From: Methanobacteriota archaeon
GTDB lineage: Archaea; Methanobacteriota; Methanobacteria; Methanobacteriales; Methanobacteriaceae
Assembly (NCBI GenBank): GCA_023409695.1
Contig: JAEYQZ010000099.1
Location: 1 to 13,337 of the forward strand
Reading direction: 5' to 3'
Length of the DNA stretch: 13,337 nt
Shown: positions 7,261-13,298 of the stretch, one piece after another
Layout of the letters: each line of letters begins with the position of its first letter
Numbering within the stretch: position 1 is the first letter of the stretch
Translations under genes and position numbers: made by a program
Notes under the pieces: model-generated
The model's database searches: none
Told to the model about the DNA's origin: nothing
What the model saw: only the letters and a program-made list of their open reading frames with translations

Positions 7261-7280
7261 AAAAGGAAAAGATAAAGAAT
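7261..7280 (-). terminator. U-rich terminator of ilvD
   Basis: On the - strand this is a pyrimidine tract of T runs broken by single C or A bases, about 17 bases past the ilvD stop. It fits an archaeal U-tract terminator. No strong hairpin precedes it. Confidence 0.4.
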
Positions 7281-7296
7281 TAAGCTTTTACCATAA

Positions 7297-8952
7297 TTAT
7301 CTTAGAATAGCTCCTTTATCAGCAGAACTTGCCATTTTTCTGTACCTTGAAAGCCAGCCTTTAACTTTTTTATCTGGCATTACTACATTTCCAAGCCTCT
7401 TTTTAAGTTCGGCGTCTTCAACTTCAGCTTCAAGTATTCGGTTATTCATATCTATTTTTATGATATCTCCGTCTTTTAAAGCAGCTATTGGTCCTTTTTC
7501 CATAGCTTCGGGAGATATATGTCCAATACAAGGTCCTCTTGTTCCGCCGGAGAATCTTCCATCGGTTATGAGGGCAACTGTTTTTAATCCCATACCTGAT
7601 ATTGCAGAAGTTGGGTTCAGCATTTCACGCATTCCAGGACCGCCTTTTGGCCCCTCATATCTTATTACAACTACATCTCCTTCTTTGATTTCATGGTTAA
7701 AAATTGCAGCAACACATTCATCTTCACCGTCAAAGACTTTTGCTGGACCTGTGTGTACTTTCATATCTTCATTTACACCCGCTATTTTAACTACAGATCC
7801 CCTTGGAGCTAAATTACCTTTTAATATTGCAAGTCCTCCCTCTTTACTGTAAGGATTACTTAATGGCCTTATAACTTCTTCATCAGCGACTTCTGCATCT
7901 TTAATATTTTCACCAATGCTTTTTCCAGTACATGTTAGAGCATCCTGGTTTATTTTGCCTTCAATTACTTTTAAAACTGCAGGTATGCCTCCGGCATTGT
8001 CTAAATCTAACAGGCTGTGAACTCCTGATGGGCGTAGTTTGGTTATGTGTGGAACTTTTTTACTGAATTCATCGAATGTATCAAGGGTTATATTAACTCC
8101 TTTATCTTCAAGTTCGCTTGCTATTGCCGGAATGTGTAAAGTAGTATTGGATGATCCTCCAAGTGCAAGGTCAGCTGCTATAGCATTTTCAAATGCTTCT
8201 TGAGTCATTATTTTAGAAGGGGTTATATTTTTATTCAGCAATTCGATTATTTGAGCCCCAGATTGACGTGCTATTTGTCTTTTTTTGGCATCAACAGCAT
8301 GTGCTGTTGCACAGTACGGTAAACTCATTCCTAATACTTCTGTTACGCATGCCATTGTGTTTGCAGTGAAAAGACCGGCACATGAACCTGCTCCGGGACA
8401 TGCACATCTTTCAAGCTCGTCGAGTTCTTCTTCTGTCATTTTGCCGGATGATACTGCTCCAACGCCTTCAGAAACAGATATGAAGTCTACTGGTTTACCT
8501 TTGAATTCGCCAGGTTTCATAGGCCCTCCTGTAACGACAATTGAAGGTATATCAAGCCTTGCTGCAGCCATTAACATTCCTGGGACTACCTTATCACATG
8601 TTGGGATTAATACAAGCGCGTCCATCTGGTGGGCCTGCGCCATACTTTCTACAGTATCGGCTACTATCTCTCTTGAGGCGAGGGAATATTTCATCCCTTC
8701 ATGGCCCATTGATATGCCGTCGCAAATGGCCATTGTATTAAATTCGAAAGGTACTCCACCTGCTTCACTTATACCCTGTTTAACTGCATCAGATACTTCA
8801 TTAAGGTGAATATGTCCAGGTACTATGCTGGTAAAACTGTTTGCAATACCTATAAACGGTTTATCCATTTCTTCATCTGTTACTCCGCATGCTCTAAGTA
8901 AAGATCTATGGGGAGCTTTTTGTAATCCTTTTTTAATAGCATCGCTTCTCAT
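7297..8952 (-). CDS. ilvD: Dihydroxy-acid dehydratase
   Basis: An iron-sulfur enzyme that dehydrates dihydroxy-isovalerate and dihydroxy-methylvalerate in valine, leucine and isoleucine synthesis. The length of 551 residues is typical. Motifs are ANSFTSIVPGHIHL (37-50), NTMAICDGISMGHEGM (72-87), CDKVVPGMLMA (119-129), CPGAGSCAGLF (185-195) and TDGRFSGGTRG (463-473), whose Ser468 is the expected catalytic base. Cys119 and Cys191 are cluster ligands. The position that is Cys in plant-type [2Fe-2S] enzymes is Gly46 here (PGHIHL), as I recall for the oxygen-sensitive E. coli type; Cys77 is a possible further ligand. The start at 8952 has GGTGA (8957-8961) 4 bases upstream and begins with the family's usual MRSD.IKKG. 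It is 204 bases from signal peptidase copy B, with a terminator between. Confidence 0.97.
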   Translation of the reverse strand: MRSDAIKKGLQKAPHRSLLRACGVTDEEMDKPFIGIANSFTSIVPGHIHLNEVSDAVKQGISEAGGVPFEFNTMAICDGISMGHEGMKYSLASREIVADTVESMAQAHQMDALVLIPTCDKVVPGMLMAAARLDIPSIVVTGGPMKPGEFKGKPVDFISVSEGVGAVSSGKMTEEELDELERCACPGAGSCAGLFTANTMACVTEVLGMSLPYCATAHAVDAKKRQIARQSGAQIIELLNKNITPSKIMTQEAFENAIAADLALGGSSNTTLHIPAIASELEDKGVNITLDTFDEFSKKVPHITKLRPSGVHSLLDLDNAGGIPAVLKVIEGKINQDALTCTGKSIGENIKDAEVADEEVIRPLSNPYSKEGGLAILKGNLAPRGSVVKIAGVNEDMKVHTGPAKVFDGEDECVAAIFNHEIKEGDVVVIRYEGPKGGPGMREMLNPTSAISGMGLKTVALITDGRFSGGTRGPCIGHISPEAMEKGPIAALKDGDIIKIDMNNRILEAEVEDAELKKRLGNVVMPDKKVKGWLSRYRKMASSADKGAILR

Positions 8953-8980
8953 TGAATCACCATAAAAAACTTTTTCTATG

Positions 8981-8997
8981 ATATATTTTATAAATAA
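8981..8997 (-). promoter_or_regulatory. TATA box of ilvD
   Basis: On the - strand TTTATAAA is centred near 8990. Transcription would begin near 8964, just before GGTGA (8957-8961) and the ATG at 8952. This is the clearest TATA match in the window. Confidence 0.5.
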
Positions 8998-9237
8998 CGA
9001 ATAATACTGACTTAATTCTATTTTGAATGGTTATTTTTGGTTAATAGAACAAGTGTATTAATATCTTTAATTATAATCATATTAATTTCTTTTTATGTAT
9101 TATAAATGTACTATGTTCTGTTTTTATTGATATAAAATGATCTTGTATCAAATTGTGAAATTATTTTTAATTATCATTTGCAATTTATTTGAAATTTAAA
9201 TGCATGTGCCACTACATTATATTAATTATAATTGTAT

Positions 9238-9265
9238 GGCTAACTCAGATGTTCAAGGATTAGCC
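9238..9265 (+). promoter_or_regulatory. GGCTAA/TTAGCC dyad before the MgtC-like promoter
   Basis: GGCTAA (9238-9243) and TTAGCC (9260-9265) are perfect inverted repeats 16 bases apart, ending 5 bases before the TATA box. It is one of the few GC-containing stretches in the region. Its position fits a regulator binding site upstream of the basal promoter. No regulator is identified. Confidence 0.35.
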
Positions 9266-9270
9266 TAAAA

Positions 9271-9283
9271 TTTAAATATAATT
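9271..9283 (+). promoter_or_regulatory. TATA box of the MgtC-like gene
   Basis: TTTAAATATAATT, centred near 9276. A start about 26 bases downstream falls near 9302, almost at the ATG of a 7-codon ORF (9306) and about 29 bases before the MgtC-like ATG. Confidence 0.4.
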
Positions 9284-9305
9284 TTTAATTTGAAGTTTAT
9301 TATTT

Positions 9306-9329
9306 ATGGATCAAAAAACAGATTATTAG
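9306..9329 (+). other. Possible leaderless 7-codon upstream ORF
   Basis: ATG at 9306 opens MDQKTDY and ends with TAG at 9327-9329, one base before the ATG of the MgtC-like gene. The predicted transcript start near 9302 would make this ORF essentially leaderless. The main gene has no Shine-Dalgarno site, so ribosomes could reach it by termination and re-initiation. A short ORF like this can arise by chance, and no coding evidence is available. Confidence 0.25.
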
Positions 9330-9330
9330 C

Positions 9331-10572
9331 ATGCATATAGATATCGTCTTAAAATTTTTAATTGCTTTAGCAATTGGGGCGTTAATTGGCATTGAAAGGG
9401 AACGAAAACAGGTAAATAGAAGTGAATTTGCAGGCATCAGGACATTTATTTTAATTGCATTATTTGGAATTCTTTCTGCCTACATAAATGAAATTTACCC
9501 TAATTTTTTAGTTATATCTTTTTTAGGTCTAATTGTGCTTGTAGGGTTAAGTTACATTGTAAGCACGCGGGAAACAGGGGACATAGGCATTACAACAGAA
9601 GTTGTAGCTCTCCTTACTTTTATTTTAGGCGCATTATGTTATACTGATGAAGGAATAAGGATAGCCCCAATATTTGCAATCATAATAACAGCTCTGCTCG
9701 CGACAAAATCATATATACACAAATTTGTAAGGAAAATAAGTGAAAAAGAACTGATAAATACTCTGAAATTTCTTATAATTGCATTTGTAATCCTTCCATT
9801 ACTCCCTGATCAGACAATGGGGCCTCTAGATGTATTCAATCCATATCAGATCTGGCTTGTAGTTGTTTTTATTTCTGCAATAAGTTATGCAGGATATATC
9901 TTGATGAAATTAATCGGGGCAGAACGGGGATTAGGATTAACCGGGATTGTTGGAGGATTAGTATCAAGTACTGCAGTTACAACGGCAATGGCATCAAGGG
10001 TTAAAGAAAGCGAGTTTATTATAAGGGCAGCAGTATTTGCAGTTATTATAGCAAGTTCAATGATGTTTTTAAGGATTCTTTTTGAGGTACTGGTTATAAA
10101 TCCTGATCTTGTATCACTTCTCATGGTTCCAATGTTGAGCATGGGAATTTTAGGGATTGCATTAGGAGTACTGGCATGGAAAACTACAAAAATTAAGGAA
10201 GTTGGGGAAGAAATCAAATTTAAAAACCCTTTTTCCCTTAGACCTGCACTCCTGTTTGGAGTTCTGTTTTTAATCATTCTTTTCATGTCGAAAATTATGG
10301 ATATCTATTTTGGAAGCAGCGGACTTTATGTAGCGAGTATTATATCGGGAGTTGCAGATGTTGACGCTATAACCATAAGTATGGCGCTTCTTGCAAAGAA
10401 TACCATCCCTCAGAATGTAGCGGTAACTGCAATAACTATTGCAGCTATTTCTAATACTGTAATGAAATTTGGAATAGCTTTATTTATTGGTACAAGGCGT
10501 TTTGGACAGATAATAGGCGTAATTTTTGCTGCAATCATTGCAACTGGACTTATTGCCGTGTTCTTTATTTAA
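9331..10572 (+). CDS. MgtC/SapB plus DUF4010 family membrane protein
   Basis: A 413-residue polytopic membrane protein with about a dozen hydrophobic segments. The N-terminal part (about 1-130) matches the MgtC/SapB fold, with the signature IGALIGIERERKQ (15-27) and FAGIRTFILIALFG (33-46). The C-terminal part (about 170-413) matches DUF4010, with GLVSSTAVTTAMASR (209-223) and SGVADVDAITISMALL (339-354), which carries two membrane-embedded aspartates. The function of this family is unknown; MgtC itself modulates Mg2+ homeostasis and ATPase activity in bacteria, which cannot be assumed here. The ATG at 9331 is the only start before the first membrane helix. No Shine-Dalgarno site precedes it, and a tiny ORF ends one base upstream. 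It diverges from ilvD and stands alone before thrS. Confidence 0.85.
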   Translation: MHIDIVLKFLIALAIGALIGIERERKQVNRSEFAGIRTFILIALFGILSAYINEIYPNFLVISFLGLIVLVGLSYIVSTRETGDIGITTEVVALLTFILGALCYTDEGIRIAPIFAIIITALLATKSYIHKFVRKISEKELINTLKFLIIAFVILPLLPDQTMGPLDVFNPYQIWLVVVFISAISYAGYILMKLIGAERGLGLTGIVGGLVSSTAVTTAMASRVKESEFIIRAAVFAVIIASSMMFLRILFEVLVINPDLVSLLMVPMLSMGILGIALGVLAWKTTKIKEVGEEIKFKNPFSLRPALLFGVLFLIILFMSKIMDIYFGSSGLYVASIISGVADVDAITISMALLAKNTIPQNVAVTAITIAAISNTVMKFGIALFIGTRRFGQIIGVIFAAIIATGLIAVFFI

Positions 10573-10782
10573 ATAGTTATTTTGCCTTTTAATTAGCAGG
10601 GCTATTTAATTTTGATAATCAAAAATATTCACTAAAGTGATCCAATAAAAATTTAAATACTCTAAACCTAAAGTTTAATGACCAATATAAAATTCATTTA
10701 ATTGAAATAGTAGTATCAAACAAAATTATTGATTTTAAAGTTTAGAATCATTTTATAATTATTTTGGTTTACAGGTGAGAAA
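10573..10782 (+). promoter_or_regulatory. Intergenic region before thrS with dyads and TATA-like stretches
   Basis: 210 bases. Near the left end, TTTTGA/TCAAAA (10610-10624, 3-base loop) and TCACT/AGTGA (10629-10640, 2-base spacer) may end the MgtC-like transcript or bind a regulator. Candidate thrS TATA boxes are AATATAAAA (about 10684-10692, leader near 69 bases) and AAATTTAAATA (about 10648-10658, leader near 100). TTTTATAATT at 10751-10760 would place the start after the Shine-Dalgarno site and is therefore less likely. TAAAGTTTA occurs at 10669-10677 and again at 10736-10744. Confidence 0.35.
10774..10778 (+). promoter_or_regulatory. Shine-Dalgarno site of thrS
   Basis: GGTGA, 4 bases before the ATG at 10783. 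It confirms the thrS start and argues against a leaderless transcript from the TATA-like stretch at 10751-10760. Confidence 0.6.
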
Positions 10783-12615
10783 ATGCGAATACTTTTGATT
10801 CACTCTGATTATTTAAGGTATAAAACAAAATCTAAAACAAAAATAGCGGAAAAAATAGAAGATGAAAAGAAAGGCGGCGAATTTGACAACGCTTTAGTGG
10901 TTTTTACTGCAGTTGAAAGGGAAGATGAAAAAGATGCAGATAATATAATTGAAAGCGCTGTATCTGAGATAATGAACGTTTCATCCCAGGTAAAACCTGA
11001 TAATGTAATCATATATCCTTATGCTCATTTAAGCTCATCTTTGAGCTCTCCAGATGCTGCAAAGAATATTTTAATGGGCATGGAATCTAAATTAAAAGAG
11101 AATGATGTTTCAGTCTCAAGAATTCCATTTGGATGGTATAAATCATTTGAAATCTCCTGTAAAGGACACCCATTATCTGAACTCTCAAGGACAATAACTG
11201 TAAAACCTAAAGAAGAAGAAAAAGGTGAGGAAGAACCTTCAAAATGGTACATTTTAAGCAAAGGAGAACTTCACGACCCTGAAGGATATGAATATGAAAA
11301 TGAAGATCTCAGAAAACTGATGATGTATGAACTCGGTAAAATGGAATCTTCTGGTGAAGAGCCACCTCATGTTAAATTAATGCGTGAGAAGGGCCTTTCA
11401 GACTATGAACCATCAGCAGATGTCGGCCATTTACGCTGGTATCCTAAAGGAAGATTAATCCGTGACCTTCTTTCAGATTACGTTTACGACCTCGTAACTG
11501 AATACGGGGCTATGCCTGTTGAAACTCCAATAATGTACGACCTTGCAGATGAAGCAATACGCACCCACGCCGATAAATTTGGGGAAAGGCAGTACCGTAT
11601 GGGTACTAAAAAAGAACTCATGTTAAGGTTTGCCTGCTGCTTTGGAGCGTTTAGAATATTATCCGATTCATTTTTGACCTGGAAAAATCTGCCTGTTGGA
11701 CTTTACGAGCTTTCAACATACAGCTTTAGATTAGAAAAAAGAGGGGAAGTAGTGGGTCTTAAAAGGCTTCGAGGGTTTACAATGCCTGATTTCCACTCAG
11801 TATGCAGAGATATACCTCAGTCCATGGAAGAATTTGAAAGACAGATAACAATGTGTATGCAGACTGGGGACGACCTGGATGTAAATTATGAAGTTATTTT
11901 CAGGGCAACACAGGACTTTTTCGATGAAAATAAGGAATGGATGTATAAAGCAGCAGAAAAAATTGGAAAACCAATGCTTCTTGAAATCTTACCAAGACGT
12001 AAACATTACTGGATATCCAAGATGGACTTTGCAGCTATTGACTATCTGGGAAGACCTATAGAAAATCCAACAATACAGATAGATGTTGAAAGCGCTGAAA
12101 GATTTGATATAAATTATATCAATGAAAAAGAAGAGGAAGAATATCCTATAATTATCCACTGCAGCCCAACTGGAAGTATAGAACGGGTTATAGGCAGTTT
12201 ACTTGAAAAAACCGCCATTGAACTTAGAGAAGATCCAAAAAGTTTACCAATGCTGCCTGTCTGGCTTTCACCAATTCAGGCGAGAGTAATCCCAATTGCA
12301 GAACGGCATATTGACTTCGCTCTCTCACTTGCTGAATACTTGAGGGACAGCAATATAAGGGCCGACGTTGATGAAAGGTCTGAATCAGTTGGTAAAAAGA
12401 TAAGAAATGCTGGAAAAGAATGGGTTCCATATACCATTGTAATTGGAGATAATGAGCTTGGAAGCGACCAATTTACCGTAAACATCCGTGAAACTAACGA
12501 AAAGGTTTTAATGGATAAAGATGAGTTAATTGCAAGAATCCACGATGAAGTTAAAGGAATGCCAATTAGAAAACTTCCGCTACCTGTTAAACTTTCAAAA
12601 AGAGTTAATTTTTAA
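10783..12615 (+). CDS. thrS: Threonyl-tRNA synthetase, archaeal type
   Basis: A class II aminoacyl-tRNA synthetase that charges tRNA-Thr. The length of 610 residues is normal for the archaeal form. Residues 1-140 (MRILLIHSDY... through SRTITVKP) form the archaeal N-terminal editing domain related to D-aminoacyl-tRNA deacylase, which removes mischarged serine; bacterial ThrRS has a different N2 domain. The catalytic core has RFACCFGAF (282-290), the motif 2 region KRLRGFTMPDFHSV (327-340) and the motif 3 region HCSPTGSIERVIGSLLE (459-475). Likely zinc ligands are one of Cys285/286, plus His338 and His459. The anticodon-binding (HGTP) domain covers about 490-595 and starts at LPVWLSPIQARVIPI. 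The charged stretch EEEKGEEEPSK (144-154) links the editing and catalytic parts. A terminator hairpin overlaps the stop codon. Confidence 0.97.
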   Translation: MRILLIHSDYLRYKTKSKTKIAEKIEDEKKGGEFDNALVVFTAVEREDEKDADNIIESAVSEIMNVSSQVKPDNVIIYPYAHLSSSLSSPDAAKNILMGMESKLKENDVSVSRIPFGWYKSFEISCKGHPLSELSRTITVKPKEEEKGEEEPSKWYILSKGELHDPEGYEYENEDLRKLMMYELGKMESSGEEPPHVKLMREKGLSDYEPSADVGHLRWYPKGRLIRDLLSDYVYDLVTEYGAMPVETPIMYDLADEAIRTHADKFGERQYRMGTKKELMLRFACCFGAFRILSDSFLTWKNLPVGLYELSTYSFRLEKRGEVVGLKRLRGFTMPDFHSVCRDIPQSMEEFERQITMCMQTGDDLDVNYEVIFRATQDFFDENKEWMYKAAEKIGKPMLLEILPRRKHYWISKMDFAAIDYLGRPIENPTIQIDVESAERFDINYINEKEEEEYPIIIHCSPTGSIERVIGSLLEKTAIELREDPKSLPMLPVWLSPIQARVIPIAERHIDFALSLAEYLRDSNIRADVDERSESVGKKIRNAGKEWVPYTIVIGDNELGSDQFTVNIRETNEKVLMDKDELIARIHDEVKGMPIRKLPLPVKLSKRVNF

Positions 12616-12637
12616 TTAACTCTAATTTTTAGTTTTT
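12601..12637 (+). terminator. Terminator hairpin overlapping the thrS stop
   Basis: AGAGTTAATT (12601-12610) and AATTAACTCT (12614-12623) form a perfect 10-base stem around TTT, then T runs follow (12626-12637). The stem contains the last thrS codons and the TAA stop at 12613-12615. A second T7 run lies at 12664-12670 as a backup. Confidence 0.6.
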
Positions 12638-12674
12638 AAATTCTTAATTTAACAATATTCTTGTTTTTTTCCAT
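12636..12674 (-). other. Third leader copy with a 12-codon ORF, possible gene remnant
   Basis: After the third copy of the leader element the - strand has an ATG (12672-12674) opening MEKNKNIVKLRI and a TAA stop at 12636-12638. The ORF has no similarity to the PG-binding-like proteins that follow the other two leader copies. It may be a decayed third gene, a tiny peptide, or simply leader sequence left at the edge of a tandem duplication. It overlaps the thrS terminator zone on the other strand. Confidence 0.2.
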
Positions 12675-12688
12675 ACCCTTAAAATCTA
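12672..12688 (-). repeat. Leader repeat, copy 3 (no clear gene follows)
   Basis: On the - strand it reads TAGATTTTAAGGGTATG. It is identical over 17 bases to the element before the PG-binding-like gene at 12716-12952. Its first 12 bases are also shared with the element before the rightmost gene. Confidence 0.6.
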
Positions 12689-12715
12689 TATCTTTATTAT
12701 TTTATTTTTAGGAAT

Positions 12716-12952
12716 TTATCCTGGCTCATCAAATTCTTGTTTTGAAATCCTTTTCATTACAACTTGTGTTTGATTGTTTACTGTACCACTCGTAAGGATA
12801 TCTTTTTCGCCTTGAAATTGTATAACGGCAGAACGAGTTTTATCTCCAAATATGCCATCCTCTTTACCCGCATTATAACCATGATCATTTAACCAGCGCT
12901 GTATTTTTTTTACTTCTTTTCCCTCAGCTCCTTTTTCTAAATCTAATGACAT
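12716..12952 (-). CDS. Small PG_binding_1-like single-domain protein, copy 1
   Basis: A 78-residue protein that is almost entirely one peptidoglycan-binding-like domain (PF01471 type). The hallmark order is visible: GAEGKEVKKIQRWLNDHGY (8-26), DGIFGDKTRSAVIQFQ (32-47), a TSGTV turn (54-58) and QTQ in place of the usual T.xxL end. There is no signal peptide, membrane helix or catalytic domain, so the native location is unclear. Methanobacteriales have pseudomurein, not murein, so a murein ligand is unlikely; the domain also acts as a general carbohydrate- or protein-binding module. AAGGG (12961-12965), with GGG 8 bases before the ATG, supports the start. By hand alignment it is about 60% identical to copy 2 over 68 residues. 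Copy 2 ends 66 bases upstream, so the pair may be cotranscribed. Confidence 0.8.
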   Translation of the reverse strand: MSLDLEKGAEGKEVKKIQRWLNDHGYNAGKEDGIFGDKTRSAVIQFQGEKDILTSGTVNNQTQVVMKRISKQEFDEPG

Positions 12953-12956
12953 TTTT

Positions 12957-12973
12957 CATACCCTTAAAATCTA
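12957..12973 (-). repeat. Leader repeat, copy 1
   Basis: TAGATTTTAAGGGTATG on the - strand, containing the AAGGG ribosome site of the PG-binding-like gene that starts at 12952. It lies 285 bases from the identical copy at 12672-12688. Confidence 0.6.
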
Positions 12974-13018
12974 ATATTCTTTGTTTATTGATTCTATTTT
13001 TCACCATAAATTTTCAGC

Positions 13019-13252
13019 TTAATAATTCCCGATATTCTCTTTTTCCATTCTTTCCATAGTAATCTGAGTTTGAGAACCAACTACGCCATCAGTAACGATT
13101 TTTTTAGAACTTTGAAATTGTATAACTGCTTCTCGTGTTTTTTCTCCAAAAACACCGTCTTCTTCACCGGCACTATAACCATGATCATTTAACCAGTGCT
13201 GTATATCCTTTACCTGATTTCCAGAGTCTCCTTCTTTTAATATATGTTTCAT
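13019..13252 (-). CDS. Small PG_binding_1-like single-domain protein, copy 2
   Basis: A 77-residue protein and tandem paralogue of copy 1. The domain is closer to the consensus here: LKEGDSGNQVKDIQHWLNDHGY (5-26), DGVFGEKTREAVIQFQ (32-47), TDGVVGSQTQ (54-63). There is no signal peptide or membrane segment. The start is placed at ATG 13252, because the upstream in-frame GTG at 13261 overlaps the Shine-Dalgarno site itself, while GGAG (13261-13264) is exactly 8 bases before the ATG, the register of other genes here. A TATA-like stretch (13286-13298) gives a start near 13266. The function is unknown. Possible roles are binding to a cell-wall polymer after non-classical export, or an intracellular binding module. 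Confidence 0.8.
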   Translation of the reverse strand: MKHILKEGDSGNQVKDIQHWLNDHGYSAGEEDGVFGEKTREAVIQFQSSKKIVTDGVVGSQTQITMERMEKENIGNY

Positions 13253-13262
13253 ATTTAACACT

Positions 13263-13274
13263 CCTTAAAATCTA
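13263..13274 (-). repeat. Leader repeat, copy 2
   Basis: TAGATTTTAAGG on the - strand, the 12-base core shared by all three elements, directly before the rightmost PG-binding-like gene. It is followed by AGTG rather than GTATG, so it diverges at the ribosome site. Confidence 0.5.
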
Positions 13275-13285
13275 ATTTCCATGTG

Positions 13286-13298
13286 TTATTTTATAATT
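13286..13298 (-). promoter_or_regulatory. TATA box of PG-binding-like copy 2
   Basis: On the - strand AATTATAAAATAA, centred near 13292. Transcription would begin about 26 bases downstream near 13266, next to the AAGGAG site. It is a good candidate promoter for both small genes. Confidence 0.45.

Larger units (their letters stand above)
8953..9330. promoter_or_regulatory. Divergent control region between ilvD and the MgtC-like gene
   Basis: 378 very AT-rich bases with no long ORF. On the ilvD side, TTATTTATAAAATATAT on the - strand (8981-8997, core near 8990) is a good TATA box giving a leader of about 12 bases that begins next to GGTGA. On the right, TTTAAATATA (9271-9280) is the TATA box of the MgtC-like gene. 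Just upstream of it is the dyad GGCTAA/TTAGCC (9238-9265). A longer-range pair, AGAACA near 9043 and TGTTCT near 9113, may be chance. No RNA gene is recognised. Confidence 0.5.

Noticed and set aside
7229..7852. A 207-codon + strand open frame opposite the end of ilvD
   Set aside because: It lies antisense to well-matched IlvD motifs, is rich in Ser, Pro and Ile as expected from a reverse-frame shadow, and has no ribosome site.
8285..8809. A 174-codon + strand open frame opposite ilvD
   Set aside because: It is a shadow of the conserved cysteine region of IlvD. A long Ser run arises from reading Glu/Asp codons backwards.
9885..10286. A 133-codon - strand frame opposite the MgtC-like gene
   Set aside because: It is antisense to strongly conserved membrane segments, with no promoter or ribosome site.
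10573..10782. A T-box or other riboswitch leader for thrS
   Set aside because: T-boxes are bacterial. No stem with a specifier loop or antiterminator could be traced, only short AT dyads.
12672..13274. A CRISPR-like array from the three spaced leader repeats
   Set aside because: The spacing is about 290-300 bases and holds genes. The repeats are only 12-17 bases.
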